NCBI GenBank assembly: GCA_049889095.1
Contig: JBLJFK010000002.1
Length of the DNA: 64,000 bases
Source of the DNA: Ewingella sp049889095
GTDB lineage: Bacteria > Pseudomonadota > Gammaproteobacteria > Enterobacterales > Enterobacteriaceae
Strand: one strand, 5' to 3'
How positions within the stretch are numbered: position 1 is the first letter of the stretch; each line of letters opens with the position of its first letter. Positions 8,317 to 16,925 of this stretch are shown here, in pieces. The translations under genes were made by a program, and so were the position numbers. A model generated the notes under the pieces. It worked only from the letters and a program-made list of their open reading frames with translations, was not told the DNA's origin and searched no databases.

Positions 8317-9417
8317 TAGTTTCCCAGCCAAACCTGTCTGTCGCCATTGACGCGGGCTGACCCCGAACCAGCGGCGGAAAGCCCGCGAAAAAGCGCTGAC
8401 TTCGGAATACCCCAGCAGCAGCGCCATTTCAGAAATCGGCAGTTGCTGCTGTTGCAGGTAATGAGTAGCCAGTTCGCAGCGGACGTTATCCACCAGTTGA
8501 GTGAAAGTCAGGTTTTGTTCACGCAGGCGGCGCTGTAACGAACTCGGTGACATGCCCATTTTATCGGCTACGTCATCCAGCGCCGGTTCCCCACGCAACA
8601 ACGCCTGCCGCACCCGCGAACGGGCGCTGTCTACTACTGACTGCTGCGCGGGTGCATCAGCATTCAGGCGGCGGATAGCGTCCTGCATCACCAGTAACAG
8701 AGTCTGGTCACGTTCGGGCATAGTGCGCTGTAAATCACGCTTGGGGATCAGCAGCGAGTTGTAAGGCTGGTCAAAGTAGACCGGTGCATCAAAGACTTTG
8801 CAGTGCTCGTGCCACTGTTGCGGGCGCGGATGTTCAAAATGCACTTCGCGCGGTGCCCAGCTTTTGCCCAGTCCGTGACGTAATAAGTTAAGGATCATGC
8901 CCAACGTCAGTTCGGCGTCCTGGCGCTTGCACAAAATGCTGCCGTGACGGACCTGATAGTCAAAGCGGTAATGATCGCCTTTGTCGACCAGACGGGTCAG
9001 CGTGTTGTGTTGATGAAAAGGAAAGGCATTCACGACATTCTGAATCGCCGCCTCTACCGTGGTTGAACACAGGCCAATATAACCAATCAGGCCCAATGAC
9101 TGCGGTTTAAACTGCTTGCCGTAGTGCAAACCGAAATTATCACAGCCCGACTGCACGGCAGCTTCCTCCAGCACCTGACAGTAATTAGTCAGCCCGAGGC
9201 TTAGCGTCGGCTGTTGTAACAATTCAGGATTGATGCGGCAGATGCCGAGCACGCGGTCGACATCTGCCCCCTTGGAAAGAATGAATTCGCTCAACCCTGA
9301 GGCGGCGGCGGCCAGGACACCGCGGTTAGAGGTATCGTGCTGATCGAGCGCACCCATCGCCCGTCTCAGGCCCGGTTGAAGCCCAATGGGCGACTGAAGT
9401 AAAGGTTCAGTGTGCAT
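8278..9417 (-). CDS. AraC-family transcriptional regulator, OruR/ArgR-like
   Basis: A 379-residue regulator with an N-terminal ligand-sensing domain of the arabinose-binding-domain-of-AraC type (about residues 40-225: GLSEFILSKGADVDRVLG, SLGLIGYIGL) and a C-terminal pair of helix-turn-helix motifs (about 275-360) with the family pattern MGMSPSSLQRRL and LGYSEVSAFSRAFRRWFGVSP. It lies downstream of and in the same direction as the small-molecule kinase gene, with the phospho-lyase and permease genes divergent beyond that. I infer that it controls amino-alcohol use through the CTTGACC sites at 10638-10741. The C-terminal 12 codons overlap the end of sbcC on the opposite strand. The ligand is unknown. 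Confidence 0.85.
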   Translation of the reverse strand: MHTEPLLQSPIGLQPGLRRAMGALDQHDTSNRGVLAAAASGLSEFILSKGADVDRVLGICRINPELLQQPTLSLGLTNYCQVLEEAAVQSGCDNFGLHYGKQFKPQSLGLIGYIGLCSTTVEAAIQNVVNAFPFHQHNTLTRLVDKGDHYRFDYQVRHGSILCKRQDAELTLGMILNLLRHGLGKSWAPREVHFEHPRPQQWHEHCKVFDAPVYFDQPYNSLLIPKRDLQRTMPERDQTLLLVMQDAIRRLNADAPAQQSVVDSARSRVRQALLRGEPALDDVADKMGMSPSSLQRRLREQNLTFTQLVDNVRCELATHYLQQQQLPISEMALLLGYSEVSAFSRAFRRWFGVSPRQWRQTGLAGKLSDFKFTAQAADA

Positions 9418-9566
9418 TATCTCTCACTCCATCACGCAAACAGGTGAAAGGTTTTTGCAAGTTTCATACCAGCGTTTGAAAAATGATAAACCGAATAATG
9501 ACAGCCAATTAGCGCGGCACACAAACTTACGACAGCCCCTGACGCACGAAATACGTGCAATCTGCC

Positions 9567-10577
9567 TCAGGCCAGCACCAGCCCGACGCGCACCATCGCC
9601 AGATAATCGCGGCACAAACGCAGACTTTCGGCTTCCCAGTTATCCCCCAGACTTTGCGCCATTTCGGTAGTGGCATGTGAGCCACGCCAGGCCAGTAGCT
9701 GAATACGTCGCTGGACGATCATCGTCGGGATCACGGCCAGATCGGCATCGCTCAGCGGACAGATTGTCTGGTAGCCGCGCAACCAGTGCTCAACCCACTC
9801 TGCCGCACGGGGATGATGCTCAACGAAGCTGATTGCCGCCGCCGCGTCGTGCATATACCAGCCCATCCCGCAGTCATCAAAATCGATCACCCGCGTTTCG
9901 CCTTCATGCAGCAATAAATTAGTCAGACGTAAATCAGCATGGATCAGGCCATAACGCCGATCGCTTTTGCCGTAGTCATGCAACACGCGGCGGATCTGCG
10001 CCAGCGTCTCCTCTATCAGCGGGAAGTCCCGCTCACTGATGCCCGGTGCGTCCTGCCAGCGGCCCCAGTGACCTTGCGAACCCACCATACTGTCATGATC
10101 CCAGACAATGCGGCGAAAGTTGGCAGGCGGTACCCAGCGCTGACTGTGCTGATGCAAACGGGCAGTGACTTCTCCCAGTTGCGCGAAAGCGCGCGGGTCA
10201 ACGTCGGTAGTCGGCATGTTGCCGTCAATCCAGCGGAACATCACTATGTTGCGATTTTCAGTGGTGCTGACGGGCAGCGTCTGCACGTAACGGCCATCAA
10301 TCCCCGTCAGCGGTTCGGGCACCACGATGCCGGTATCGCGCAGCGCATCAAGCCACGCCAACTCGCTCTCGATCTCATCACGCTGATGGTAATCCCCGCG
10401 ATGGATCCGTAACGCAAAGCGCAGGCCATCGTTGCCACGCACCATAAATGTGGCGTTTTCAGAACGACATAACAACGAAAGCTGACCGTGAAAGGCAGCG
10501 GGATAGCGCTGTAATGCTTCACTGGCAAGCTTATTCAGGCTGGCTTGATCGAGGGTATCAGACTGTTTGGCATTCAT
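9567..10577 (-). CDS. APH-fold small-molecule kinase, probable amino-alcohol kinase
   Basis: A 336-residue member of the choline kinase/aminoglycoside phosphotransferase fold. The catalytic loop IHADLRLTNLL (Asp and Asn of the H-x-D-x(4)-N motif) and the metal-binding IDFDDCG are both present near residues 215-240. Similar proteins include hydroxylysine kinase and ethanolamine/aminopropanol kinases. The adjacent divergent class III PLP enzyme and ethanolamine-permease-like gene favour an amino alcohol as substrate, which would be phosphorylated on its hydroxyl before elimination. The ATG at 10577 is preferred because AGGAG lies eight bases before it. The upstream GTG at 10586 has its ribosome site too close. 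A homoserine-kinase-like or protein-kinase role (SrkA type) is less likely given the context. Confidence 0.8.
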   Translation of the reverse strand: MNAKQSDTLDQASLNKLASEALQRYPAAFHGQLSLLCRSENATFMVRGNDGLRFALRIHRGDYHQRDEIESELAWLDALRDTGIVVPEPLTGIDGRYVQTLPVSTTENRNIVMFRWIDGNMPTTDVDPRAFAQLGEVTARLHQHSQRWVPPANFRRIVWDHDSMVGSQGHWGRWQDAPGISERDFPLIEETLAQIRRVLHDYGKSDRRYGLIHADLRLTNLLLHEGETRVIDFDDCGMGWYMHDAAAAISFVEHHPRAAEWVEHWLRGYQTICPLSDADLAVIPTMIVQRRIQLLAWRGSHATTEMAQSLGDNWEAESLRLCRDYLAMVRVGLVLA

Positions 10578-10637
10578 GGGTTTCACTCCTGGCTCACTTC
10601 AATGAGCCTTCAGAATGAAAGCCGCCCACATTTACCG

Positions 10638-10741
10638 CTTGACCTGGCGGCAGCAAATATTGACAGCAGGACACGCTCTGGCTGGTGAACGTGAAAACTT
10701 GACCGCAGAGCACGGCGATCGCGGTGTTGGGGTCAAGTTTT
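10638..10741. promoter_or_regulatory. CTTGACC half-sites between kinase and phospho-lyase genes
   Basis: The divergent gap carries CTTGACC at 10638-10644 and 10698-10704 and its reverse complement GGTCAAG at 10731-10737. The last two extend to perfect 11-base inverted arms, AAAACTTGACC (10694-10704) and GGTCAAGTTTT (10731-10741). This is a likely operator set for the AraC-type regulator. The assignment is inferred from position alone. Confidence 0.5.
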
Positions 10742-10823
10742 GCCGCCGAACCGGGCGCATTATCGAAAAACGTTCAGCGCCGGACCGTCCGGTAATGAAG
10801 CCCTCACCGCCCGCCAGGAGATA

Positions 10824-12143
10824 ATGACCATGTTGAAAACCAATGCTTTTGATGCTGCTACCAGCGGTAATATTCCGGCCGAAAGTCTGGTGATGATCGA
10901 ACGTCGCCGCCGCCTGCTCGGTCCGGCCTATCAGTTATTTTATAAAAACCCGGTGCATCTGGTGCGTGGCGAAGGCGTCTGGGTCTACGACGCCGAAGGT
11001 CGCCGCTATCTCGACGTCTATAACAACGTGCCGTCAGTGGGACACTGCCACCCACACGTGCTGGAGGCATTGGTGCGTCAGGCTTCCACTATTAATACTC
11101 ACACCCGCTACCTGCATGAAAATGTGCTGAACTTTGCCGAGAAGTTGCTCAGCACTATGCCTGCCGAATTGAGCCAGGTGATGTTCACGTGCACCGGCAG
11201 CGAAGCCAACGATCTGGCGCTGCGTATTGCCGAAGATTTTACCGGCGGCACCGGCGTTATCGTGACGGAATTCAGCTATCACGGCATGACCAAAGCCATT
11301 GCAGGCTTGTCAGCATCCATGGGGCCTTACGTCAAAGTAAACGGTGATGCGCGGGTCATTCCGGCCCCTATTCACAATCAGGCAGATCCAGCGGCAGTGG
11401 GCAAGAAATTTGCCAATGATATTCGCGCCGCACTGGCCGATATGCGCCGCCACGGCATTAAACCGGCAGCGTTAATGATTGACACCTTTTTCACCAGCGA
11501 CGGAGGTTTCTTCGATCCGGCAGGTTTCTTGCAAGAAGCTATCAATGTGGTGCATGAAGCAGGAGCGTTGTATATCGCCGATGAAGTCCAGCCAGGTTAC
11601 GGCCGTTCAGGCGAACATTGGTGGGGATTCCAGCGTCACGGCGTGCTGCCGGACATCGTGACGCTCGGTAAACCGATGGGCAACGGTCACCCGATGGCAG
11701 GCATCACCATTCAGCCGCATATCCTTGAGCGTTTCGGCAATGAGTCGAGCTATTTCAACACGTTCGGCGGTAATACGGTGTCATCCGCCGTCGGGCTGGC
11801 GGTGCTGGAAGTCATTGAACAGGAGAACCTCATTCCAGGCGTTGCCCGCGCGGGGAAAGCCATTCTTGAGGGCATCAGTGCCCTGGCAGAACGCTTCCCG
11901 TCGATTGGCAGCGTGCGCGGTGCAGGGCTGTTTGTCAGCGTCGATTTCGTGACCGCTGATGGTGCACCGGACTCCGCAACTGCACTGGCGGTGGTCAACG
12001 CACTGCGTGAGGAAGGCGTATTGATCGGCGCCTCTGGCCCTCACGCCAATATTCTGAAAATTCGCCCGCCGCTGGTGTTCACCGCCGAACACAGCCAGAT
12101 CCTGGTCAGCGCGCTGGAAAATGTCTTAAGCAAAATGTTCTGA
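10824..12143 (+). CDS. Class III PLP-dependent enzyme, probable amino-alcohol-phosphate phospho-lyase
   Basis: A 439-residue class III aminotransferase-fold protein. It shows the cofactor motifs TCTGSEAND, ADEVQPGYGRSG and the Schiff-base lysine in VTLGKPMGNGHP at K283. Close family relatives include the AGXT2L1/ETNPPL type that eliminates ammonia and phosphate from phosphoethanolamine to give acetaldehyde, rather than transaminating. A kinase gene and an ethanolamine-permease-like gene flank it, so a phospho-lyase acting on O-phosphoethanolamine or O-phospho-aminopropanol is the best reading. An ordinary omega-aminotransferase remains possible. The start at 10824 (ATG, with a second ATG at 10830) follows AGGAG. 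An earlier in-frame ATG at 10740 has no ribosome site and would overlap the operator arm. The permease gene follows after 32 bases. Confidence 0.82.
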   Translation: MTMLKTNAFDAATSGNIPAESLVMIERRRRLLGPAYQLFYKNPVHLVRGEGVWVYDAEGRRYLDVYNNVPSVGHCHPHVLEALVRQASTINTHTRYLHENVLNFAEKLLSTMPAELSQVMFTCTGSEANDLALRIAEDFTGGTGVIVTEFSYHGMTKAIAGLSASMGPYVKVNGDARVIPAPIHNQADPAAVGKKFANDIRAALADMRRHGIKPAALMIDTFFTSDGGFFDPAGFLQEAINVVHEAGALYIADEVQPGYGRSGEHWWGFQRHGVLPDIVTLGKPMGNGHPMAGITIQPHILERFGNESSYFNTFGGNTVSSAVGLAVLEVIEQENLIPGVARAGKAILEGISALAERFPSIGSVRGAGLFVSVDFVTADGAPDSATALAVVNALREEGVLIGASGPHANILKIRPPLVFTAEHSQILVSALENVLSKMF

Positions 12144-12175
12144 CCTTCCCTTTTATCTGGTTTCAGGAGAGCACG

Positions 12176-13540
12176 ATGACATCACAACTTAAACCAACGC
12201 TCGGCACGCTGCATCTGTGGGCAATTGCTGTCGGACTGGTAATTTCCGGTGAATATTTTGGCTGGAGCTACGGCTGGGGCGTGGCAGGGACACTGGGCTT
12301 TCTGGTCACCACCTTACTGGTCGCCACCATGTACACTTGTTTTATTTTCAGTTTCACCGAGCTGACGACCGCCATTCCTCACGCAGGTGGGCCTTTTGCC
12401 TATAGTCGCCGCGCCTTCGGGGAAACCGGCGGATTAATTGCAGGGATGGCCACGCTGATTGAATTTGTTTTCGCACCGCCCGCCATTGCGCTGGCGATCG
12501 GAGCTTATCTGAATGTGCAATTTCCTGATCTTAATCCGAAAATCGCAGCGGTCGGTGCCTATGTGGTGTTTATGGGGCTAAACATTTTAGGCGTCAAGTT
12601 GGCTGCCGTGTTTGAACTGGTGGTCACCGTGCTGGCGGTTCTTGAATTGCTGGTGTTTATGGGCGTGGTCGCACCGGGGTTCAGCATGAGTCATTTTGTA
12701 CTCAACGGCTGGGCCGGCGGCGAGCATTTCGGTATGTCGGCGTTCTCTGGCATTTTTGCCGCCATTCCCTTTGCTATCTGGTTTTTCCTGGCCATCGAGG
12801 GCGCAGCGATGGCCGCAGAAGAAGCCAAGGATCCAAAACGCACCATCCCTAAAGCCTATATCAGCGGCATTCTGACGCTGGTGGTGTTAGCCCTCGGCGT
12901 GATGGTGATGGCCGGTGGCGCAGGTGACTGGAGCAAGCTCTCCAATATTAATGATCCGCTGCCGCAAGCAATGAAGATGGTGGTGGGTGAGAATTCCGGC
13001 TGGATGCATATGCTGGTTTGGATTGGTCTGTTCGGCCTGGTTGCCAGCTTCCACGGCATTATTCTGGGTTATTCACGCCAGTTCTTTGCGCTGGCCCGCG
13101 CCGGTTATCTACCCTCCGGCCTGGCAAAATTGTCACGCTATCAGACGCCACACCGTGCAATTCTGCTCGGCGGTGTGATTGGTATTGCGGCGATTTTCAG
13201 CGACGGTTTAATCAATTTGCAGGGCATGTCACTGACGGCTGCGATGATCACCATGGCGGTGTTTGGCGCCATCGTGATGTACTTAATGAGCATGATGAGC
13301 CTGTTCCGGTTACGTAAGATTGCGCCTGAAATGGAGCGCAGTTTCCGCGCTCCTGGCTATCCGGTGGTGCCCGCTATCGCGCTGATTTTAGCGGCGGTGT
13401 GTCTGGTAGCAATGGTGTGGTTTAACCTGGTAATTTTCGGCGTATTCGTGCTGTTTATGGCCTGCGGTTATCTCTACTTCATGGCAACCAAAGTACAACG
13501 CAGTAATGCACCGAAAGATTTAATGCTGGAAGGCGAGTGA
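12176..13540 (+). CDS. APC-family amino acid/ethanolamine permease
   Basis: A 454-residue inner-membrane transporter of the amino acid-polyamine-organocation superfamily with about twelve hydrophobic segments. The N-terminal GEYFGWSYGWGVAGTLG and SFTELTTAIPHAGGPFAYSRRAFGETGG segments resemble the ethanolamine permease branch. IEGAAMAAEEAKDP is the conserved cytoplasmic loop of these carriers. It follows the phospho-lyase gene by 32 bases with its own AGGAG site, so the two are probably one operon. I infer uptake of the amino alcohol used by the neighbouring kinase and lyase. It ends at a strong bidirectional terminator. Confidence 0.85.
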   Translation: MTSQLKPTLGTLHLWAIAVGLVISGEYFGWSYGWGVAGTLGFLVTTLLVATMYTCFIFSFTELTTAIPHAGGPFAYSRRAFGETGGLIAGMATLIEFVFAPPAIALAIGAYLNVQFPDLNPKIAAVGAYVVFMGLNILGVKLAAVFELVVTVLAVLELLVFMGVVAPGFSMSHFVLNGWAGGEHFGMSAFSGIFAAIPFAIWFFLAIEGAAMAAEEAKDPKRTIPKAYISGILTLVVLALGVMVMAGGAGDWSKLSNINDPLPQAMKMVVGENSGWMHMLVWIGLFGLVASFHGIILGYSRQFFALARAGYLPSGLAKLSRYQTPHRAILLGGVIGIAAIFSDGLINLQGMSLTAAMITMAVFGAIVMYLMSMMSLFRLRKIAPEMERSFRAPGYPVVPAIALILAAVCLVAMVWFNLVIFGVFVLFMACGYLYFMATKVQRSNAPKDLMLEGE

Positions 13541-13541
13541 T

Positions 13542-13580
13542 AAAAACGGTCTGGGTGAGCAATCGCACAGACCGTTTTTT
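13542..13580. terminator. Bidirectional terminator between permease gene and mak
   Basis: Arms AAAAACGGTCTG (13542-13553) and CAGACCGTTTTT (13568-13579) pair perfectly, with A and T tracts on either side, and serve the two convergent genes. Confidence 0.85.
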
Positions 13581-13599
13581 ACGGGATGATAAAGCAAAG

Positions 13600-14520
13600 T
13601 TAAAGGGAGGAGCGCCCTTGCGGCCACAGCCACGCGGCGCCGCGCACACCACTGGAGTCGCCGTGGGTCGCTTTAAGGATTGGCGTTTCACATTCACCGC
13701 CGAATACCCACTGTTTCACCAACAAAGGGACGGTCTGATACAGGCGGTCAACGTTGCTCATTCCCCCTCCGAGGACAATCACATCGGGGTCGAGGATATT
13801 CACCACATTTGCCAGTGCCTTTGCTAAACGACGTTCATAGCGGCTAAGCGCCAGTTCAGCGACCGGGTCACTTTCATCGGCCAGTTTAATAATTTCCGCG
13901 CCTTTTCGGCGTTGGGTTGAGAGACGGAAATAGTCCTCCTCAAAGCCGGTACCGGAGCAGAAGGTCTCCACGCAGCCCGACTTACCGCAATAACAGGGCA
14001 CTTCCTGCGCGAAACGGATTTCGTCTTCGTCGGGCCACGGCAGGGGATTATGGCCCCACTCCCCCGCGTTGCCGTTTCCGCCGGCATGGGCTTCAGTGCC
14101 CAATGCGATACCGGAACCACAGCCAGTACCGATGATCACCGCAAACACCGTTTTCTTTCCTGCACCTGAGCCATCGGTCGCTTCCGATACGGCGAAACAG
14201 TTAGCATCGTTGGCAATCCGCACTTCGCGCCCCAGCAGTGTGGCAAGATCTTCGTCCAAATGCTGGCCGTTCAGCCACACCGAGTTGGCATTTTTGACCT
14301 TGCCGGTAAACGGCGACAATGTGCCCGGAATACCCAGCCCCACGCTGCCGCGATGGCCGGTTGCTTTTTCGGCATCCAGCACCAGCCCTTCAATGGCTTT
14401 CAGGGTTTTTTCGTAATCGTTGCGTGGGGTGTCTACACGCTTGCGGAACAGCTCATGACCGCCATCCGACAACGCAATCACTTCAATTTTTGTTCCACCT
14501 AAGTCAATGCCAATTCGCAC
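13600..14520 (-). CDS. mak: Fructokinase Mak (ROK family)
   Basis: Cytoplasmic ATP-dependent sugar kinase, manno(fructo)kinase, giving fructose-6-phosphate. The 306-residue protein has the phosphate loop GIDLGGTKIE at the N terminus, the catalytic NDANCFAVSEA, the ROK signature with GTGCGSGIALG, and a zinc-binding CYCGKSGCVET. The C-terminal HGDSSGVRGAAWLWPQ closely matches E. coli Mak. The GTG at 14520 is chosen as start. It aligns with the E. coli N terminus (RIGIDLGGTK) and has GAGG five to nine bases upstream. A frame-open extension to 14583 has no support. It is divergent from rdgC, as in E. coli. Confidence 0.95.
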   Translation of the reverse strand: MRIGIDLGGTKIEVIALSDGGHELFRKRVDTPRNDYEKTLKAIEGLVLDAEKATGHRGSVGLGIPGTLSPFTGKVKNANSVWLNGQHLDEDLATLLGREVRIANDANCFAVSEATDGSGAGKKTVFAVIIGTGCGSGIALGTEAHAGGNGNAGEWGHNPLPWPDEDEIRFAQEVPCYCGKSGCVETFCSGTGFEEDYFRLSTQRRKGAEIIKLADESDPVAELALSRYERRLAKALANVVNILDPDVIVLGGGMSNVDRLYQTVPLLVKQWVFGGECETPILKATHGDSSGVRGAAWLWPQGRSSL

Positions 14521-14696
14521 AGGTGCCTCACTTGTTTTATGTCTGCGGTTCAGAGTGTTCAGGTTAATCAGTGTAGAACCCAACGGCGAGTCTGCTGGAA
14601 GATTTCCTAACGACGCACGTCGCTCAATTGGGTATCATGCCGCCCTGCATTCTATAAATCAGCGTACCTCGTGTGCGCACGGACAGGGATAACATC

Positions 14697-15611
14697 ATGT
14701 TATGGTTTAAAAATTTGTTGGTCTACCGTTTGAGCCGTGAAGTCTCTTTGTCTGCCGACGAGATGGAAAAGCAGCTAAGCGCTTTCACTTTTACGCCTTG
14801 CGGCAGTCAGGACATGGCGAAGACCGGTTGGGTCTCACCTATGGGTTCTCACGGCGGTGACGCGCTGACGCATTCACATAATGGCCAGATCCTGCTGTGT
14901 GTCCGTCAGGAACAGAAGATCCTACCTTCTCCAGTGATTAAGCAGGAGTTACAGGCAAAAATCGACCAGATTGAAGGCGAACAGCATCGTAAGCTGAAAA
15001 AGACCGAAAAAGATTCGCTGAAAGATGAAGTTTTGCACACATTGATGCCCCGTGCGTTCAGCCGTTTCAGTCAGACCTATATGTGGGTCGACACCGTCAA
15101 CGATCTGATCATGGTAGATGCCGCCAGCGCCAAGAAAGCCGAAGACATGCTGGCATTGCTGCGCAAAAGTCTGGGTTCGCTGCCCGTTGTTCCGCTGACG
15201 ATGGAAAGTCCGATTGAACTGACGCTGACCGAATGGGTACGTTCTGGTGAAACACCGGCCGGCTTTACCCTGCAGGATGAAGCCGAGTTGAAAGCCATTC
15301 TGGAAGAAGGCGGCGTGATCCGCTGCAAGAAACAGGCACTGGTCAGTGACGAAATCGCCACGCACATCGAGAACGGTAAGCTGGTGACCAAACTGGCCGT
15401 GGAATGGCAGGAACGTATCGCGGTAGTGCTGGCCGATGACGGCAGCATTAAGCGCCTGAAATTCAGCGATGTGATCCGCGAACAGAATGACGATATCGAC
15501 AGGGAAGATTTCGCGCAGCGTTTCGATGCTGATTTTATCCTGATGACCGGTGAAATTACCGCGCTGATCAAAAATCTGGTGGAAGCACTGGGCGGCGAAG
15601 CACAACGTTAA
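14697..15611 (+). CDS. rdgC: Recombination-associated protein RdgC
   Basis: Ring-shaped DNA-binding protein that coats double-stranded DNA and limits RecA activity. The 304-residue length and the N-terminal MLWFKNLLVYRLSREV and GWVSPMGSHG motifs match the family (E. coli 303 aa). The ATG at 14697 is chosen by alignment, because the open frame begins eight codons earlier with no homology. It is divergent from mak and is followed by its own terminator. Confidence 0.96.
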   Translation: MLWFKNLLVYRLSREVSLSADEMEKQLSAFTFTPCGSQDMAKTGWVSPMGSHGGDALTHSHNGQILLCVRQEQKILPSPVIKQELQAKIDQIEGEQHRKLKKTEKDSLKDEVLHTLMPRAFSRFSQTYMWVDTVNDLIMVDAASAKKAEDMLALLRKSLGSLPVVPLTMESPIELTLTEWVRSGETPAGFTLQDEAELKAILEEGGVIRCKKQALVSDEIATHIENGKLVTKLAVEWQERIAVVLADDGSIKRLKFSDVIREQNDDIDREDFAQRFDADFILMTGEITALIKNLVEALGGEAQR

Positions 15612-15654
15612 TGAATATCGCAGCAGTGCTCTTCATGTGCTGCAATAAATGACT

Positions 15655-15677
15655 AAAGGACGCATTAGCGTCCTTTT
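15655..15677 (+). terminator. Terminator after rdgC
   Basis: AAAGGACGC (15655-15663) pairs with GCGTCCTTT (15668-15676) around a four-base loop and is followed by a short T run, 44 bases beyond the rdgC stop. Confidence 0.75.
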
Positions 15678-15702
15678 CATTGCTACAAGCCAACGTAAGA
15701 AA

Positions 15703-15996
15703 TTATTTACTCAGGTATTTGCACAGGTAAGCGGTAGCTTCAACCACTTGCAGGTTGAACTCGCTTTGGCCCGGCACATAGAATTTTTCACCCGGCATAA
15801 ACACCTGCCAATCCGGCGAGCCAGGTAATAACACTTTCAGGGAGCCGAGTAAAACGGTCATCTCTTCAGGTTTATCGGTACTGAAGGTGTACTCTCCCTT
15901 TTCCATCACGCCGACGCTGGCGGGACAACCCGCGCTGTCGCTGTCAAAACCAATCGACTTTACCTTTCCTGCAAAATACTCATTATTTTTCAACAT
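15703..15996 (-). CDS. ppnP: Pyrimidine/purine nucleoside phosphorylase PpnP
   Basis: Small cupin-fold phosphorylase (formerly YaiE) that splits nucleosides into base and ribose-1-phosphate. The 97-residue product carries NEYFAGKVKSIGF near the start, the TFSTDKPEEMTVL segment and a C-terminal VPGQSEFNLQV. The ATG at 15996 aligns with E. coli and is preceded by AAGGG. An upstream in-frame ATG at 16032 lacks support. It lies next to rdgC and aroM as in E. coli. Confidence 0.93.
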   Translation of the reverse strand: MLKNNEYFAGKVKSIGFDSDSAGCPASVGVMEKGEYTFSTDKPEEMTVLLGSLKVLLPGSPDWQVFMPGEKFYVPGQSEFNLQVVEATAYLCKYLSK

Positions 15997-16196
15997 AGAT
16001 TGGCCCTTGGCGATAAGTTTCAGAATCTCCATAGTAGGGGCAGGAAAGGGCTGCTGTCACTGATTATTGTTGGTTTTTGGATGAGTCCCGAGGTATGCCG
16101 CAAAGGCAAGATACTGATTTGATTTTATTTGGTGGCAGTGCCATTCTGGATAGTTACGATCGTACCTGCTTTGTTTCAACTGCAGACTAGCGCAAT

Positions 16197-16223
16197 AAAA
16201 AGGCCTGTATCTCAGGCCTTTTT
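16197..16223 (-). terminator. Terminator after aroM
   Basis: AAAAAGGCCTG (16197-16207) pairs with CAGGCCTTTTT (16213-16223) around a five-base loop. It sits 19 bases past the aroM stop and is symmetric enough to act in both directions. Confidence 0.8.
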
Positions 16224-16242
16224 TGATCTTGACGCGGTACTC

Positions 16243-16920
16243 TCAGACAATCAGTTCCGCGGCCAGTTTTGCAACCAGCACGTTAGAGAGCAGAACCGGG
16301 ATGCCAAGTTTGCTTTGCAGCAGATCACCGTGCTGACGGTGGTAGCCAATACAGTCCAGCACTACAACCTGGGCGCCCTGCTCTTCCAACGCCAGTGCGG
16401 CTTCAGTCAGTTTCTCTTCATCAGCCAGATAAGGGCTGGCAACGGCAAAACAGGGGGCTTTCGACAGCGTCGACCATTTGGTGGCCTGCTCCGCAATTTG
16501 TGACTCGACAGGCACCACAATGCCAACCTGGTGCGTACCAACAATCGCGCGGATCAGTGGAGGAATAATGCGGTCCGGCTCAAGCAACATGGCGTTTTTA
16601 GCCTGCAGGCTATGAAAAACGCCGGTGCATAACAGCAGAATTGTTTCGCAACCCAGAGCTTCCAGCCAGTCGACCTTCTCCTGCAATCCCTGTTCGACAC
16701 TGTGCGAACCCAAGGTGACCTGCGTTCCATCCAGCAAGCGCGAAACCAGCTGAGGCTCATCAACTGCGGGTGAATAACGCTGCTCAATTTGCTGTAGCGT
16801 CATACCGTCGAGCAGGCCAATGTGGGTCACCGACTCTTCAGGAAGATATTCCATCAACAGCGGCATGATATCGCTGCGCGGGGCTTGACCGATAGTTAAG
16901 GTCGCAAAGGATGTCATCAT
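16243..16920 (-). CDS. aroM: AroM family protein
   Basis: A 225-residue protein of unknown biochemical function in the Asp/Glu/hydantoin racemase superfamily by fold. The C-terminal VPVLLSNVLVAKLAAELIV is nearly that of E. coli AroM, as are the MLLEPDRIIPPL and VDHQVG-like IVGTHQVGIVVPVE segments. Two cysteines sit where racemases carry their catalytic pair: C98 in LLLCTG and C190 in VLDCIGYH. E. coli AroM, as I recall it, keeps only the second. The gene starts five bases after the DUF1177 gene, so they are surely co-transcribed. In E. coli aroM belongs to the TyrR/TrpR-controlled aroL operon. Here three unrelated genes separate it from yaiA, suggesting a role in a catabolic pathway rather than aromatic synthesis. 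Confidence 0.85.
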   Translation of the reverse strand: MMTSFATLTIGQAPRSDIMPLLMEYLPEESVTHIGLLDGMTLQQIEQRYSPAVDEPQLVSRLLDGTQVTLGSHSVEQGLQEKVDWLEALGCETILLLCTGVFHSLQAKNAMLLEPDRIIPPLIRAIVGTHQVGIVVPVESQIAEQATKWSTLSKAPCFAVASPYLADEEKLTEAALALEEQGAQVVVLDCIGYHRQHGDLLQSKLGIPVLLSNVLVAKLAAELIV

Positions 16921-16925
16921 AGTGA

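Noticed and set aside
9544..9558. GCACG/CGTGC hairpin after the kinase gene
   Set aside because: Five-base stem with no T run on the minus strand. It is too weak to call a terminator.
14949..15605. A 218-codon open frame on the minus strand
   Set aside because: Antisense to rdgC, with no family features.
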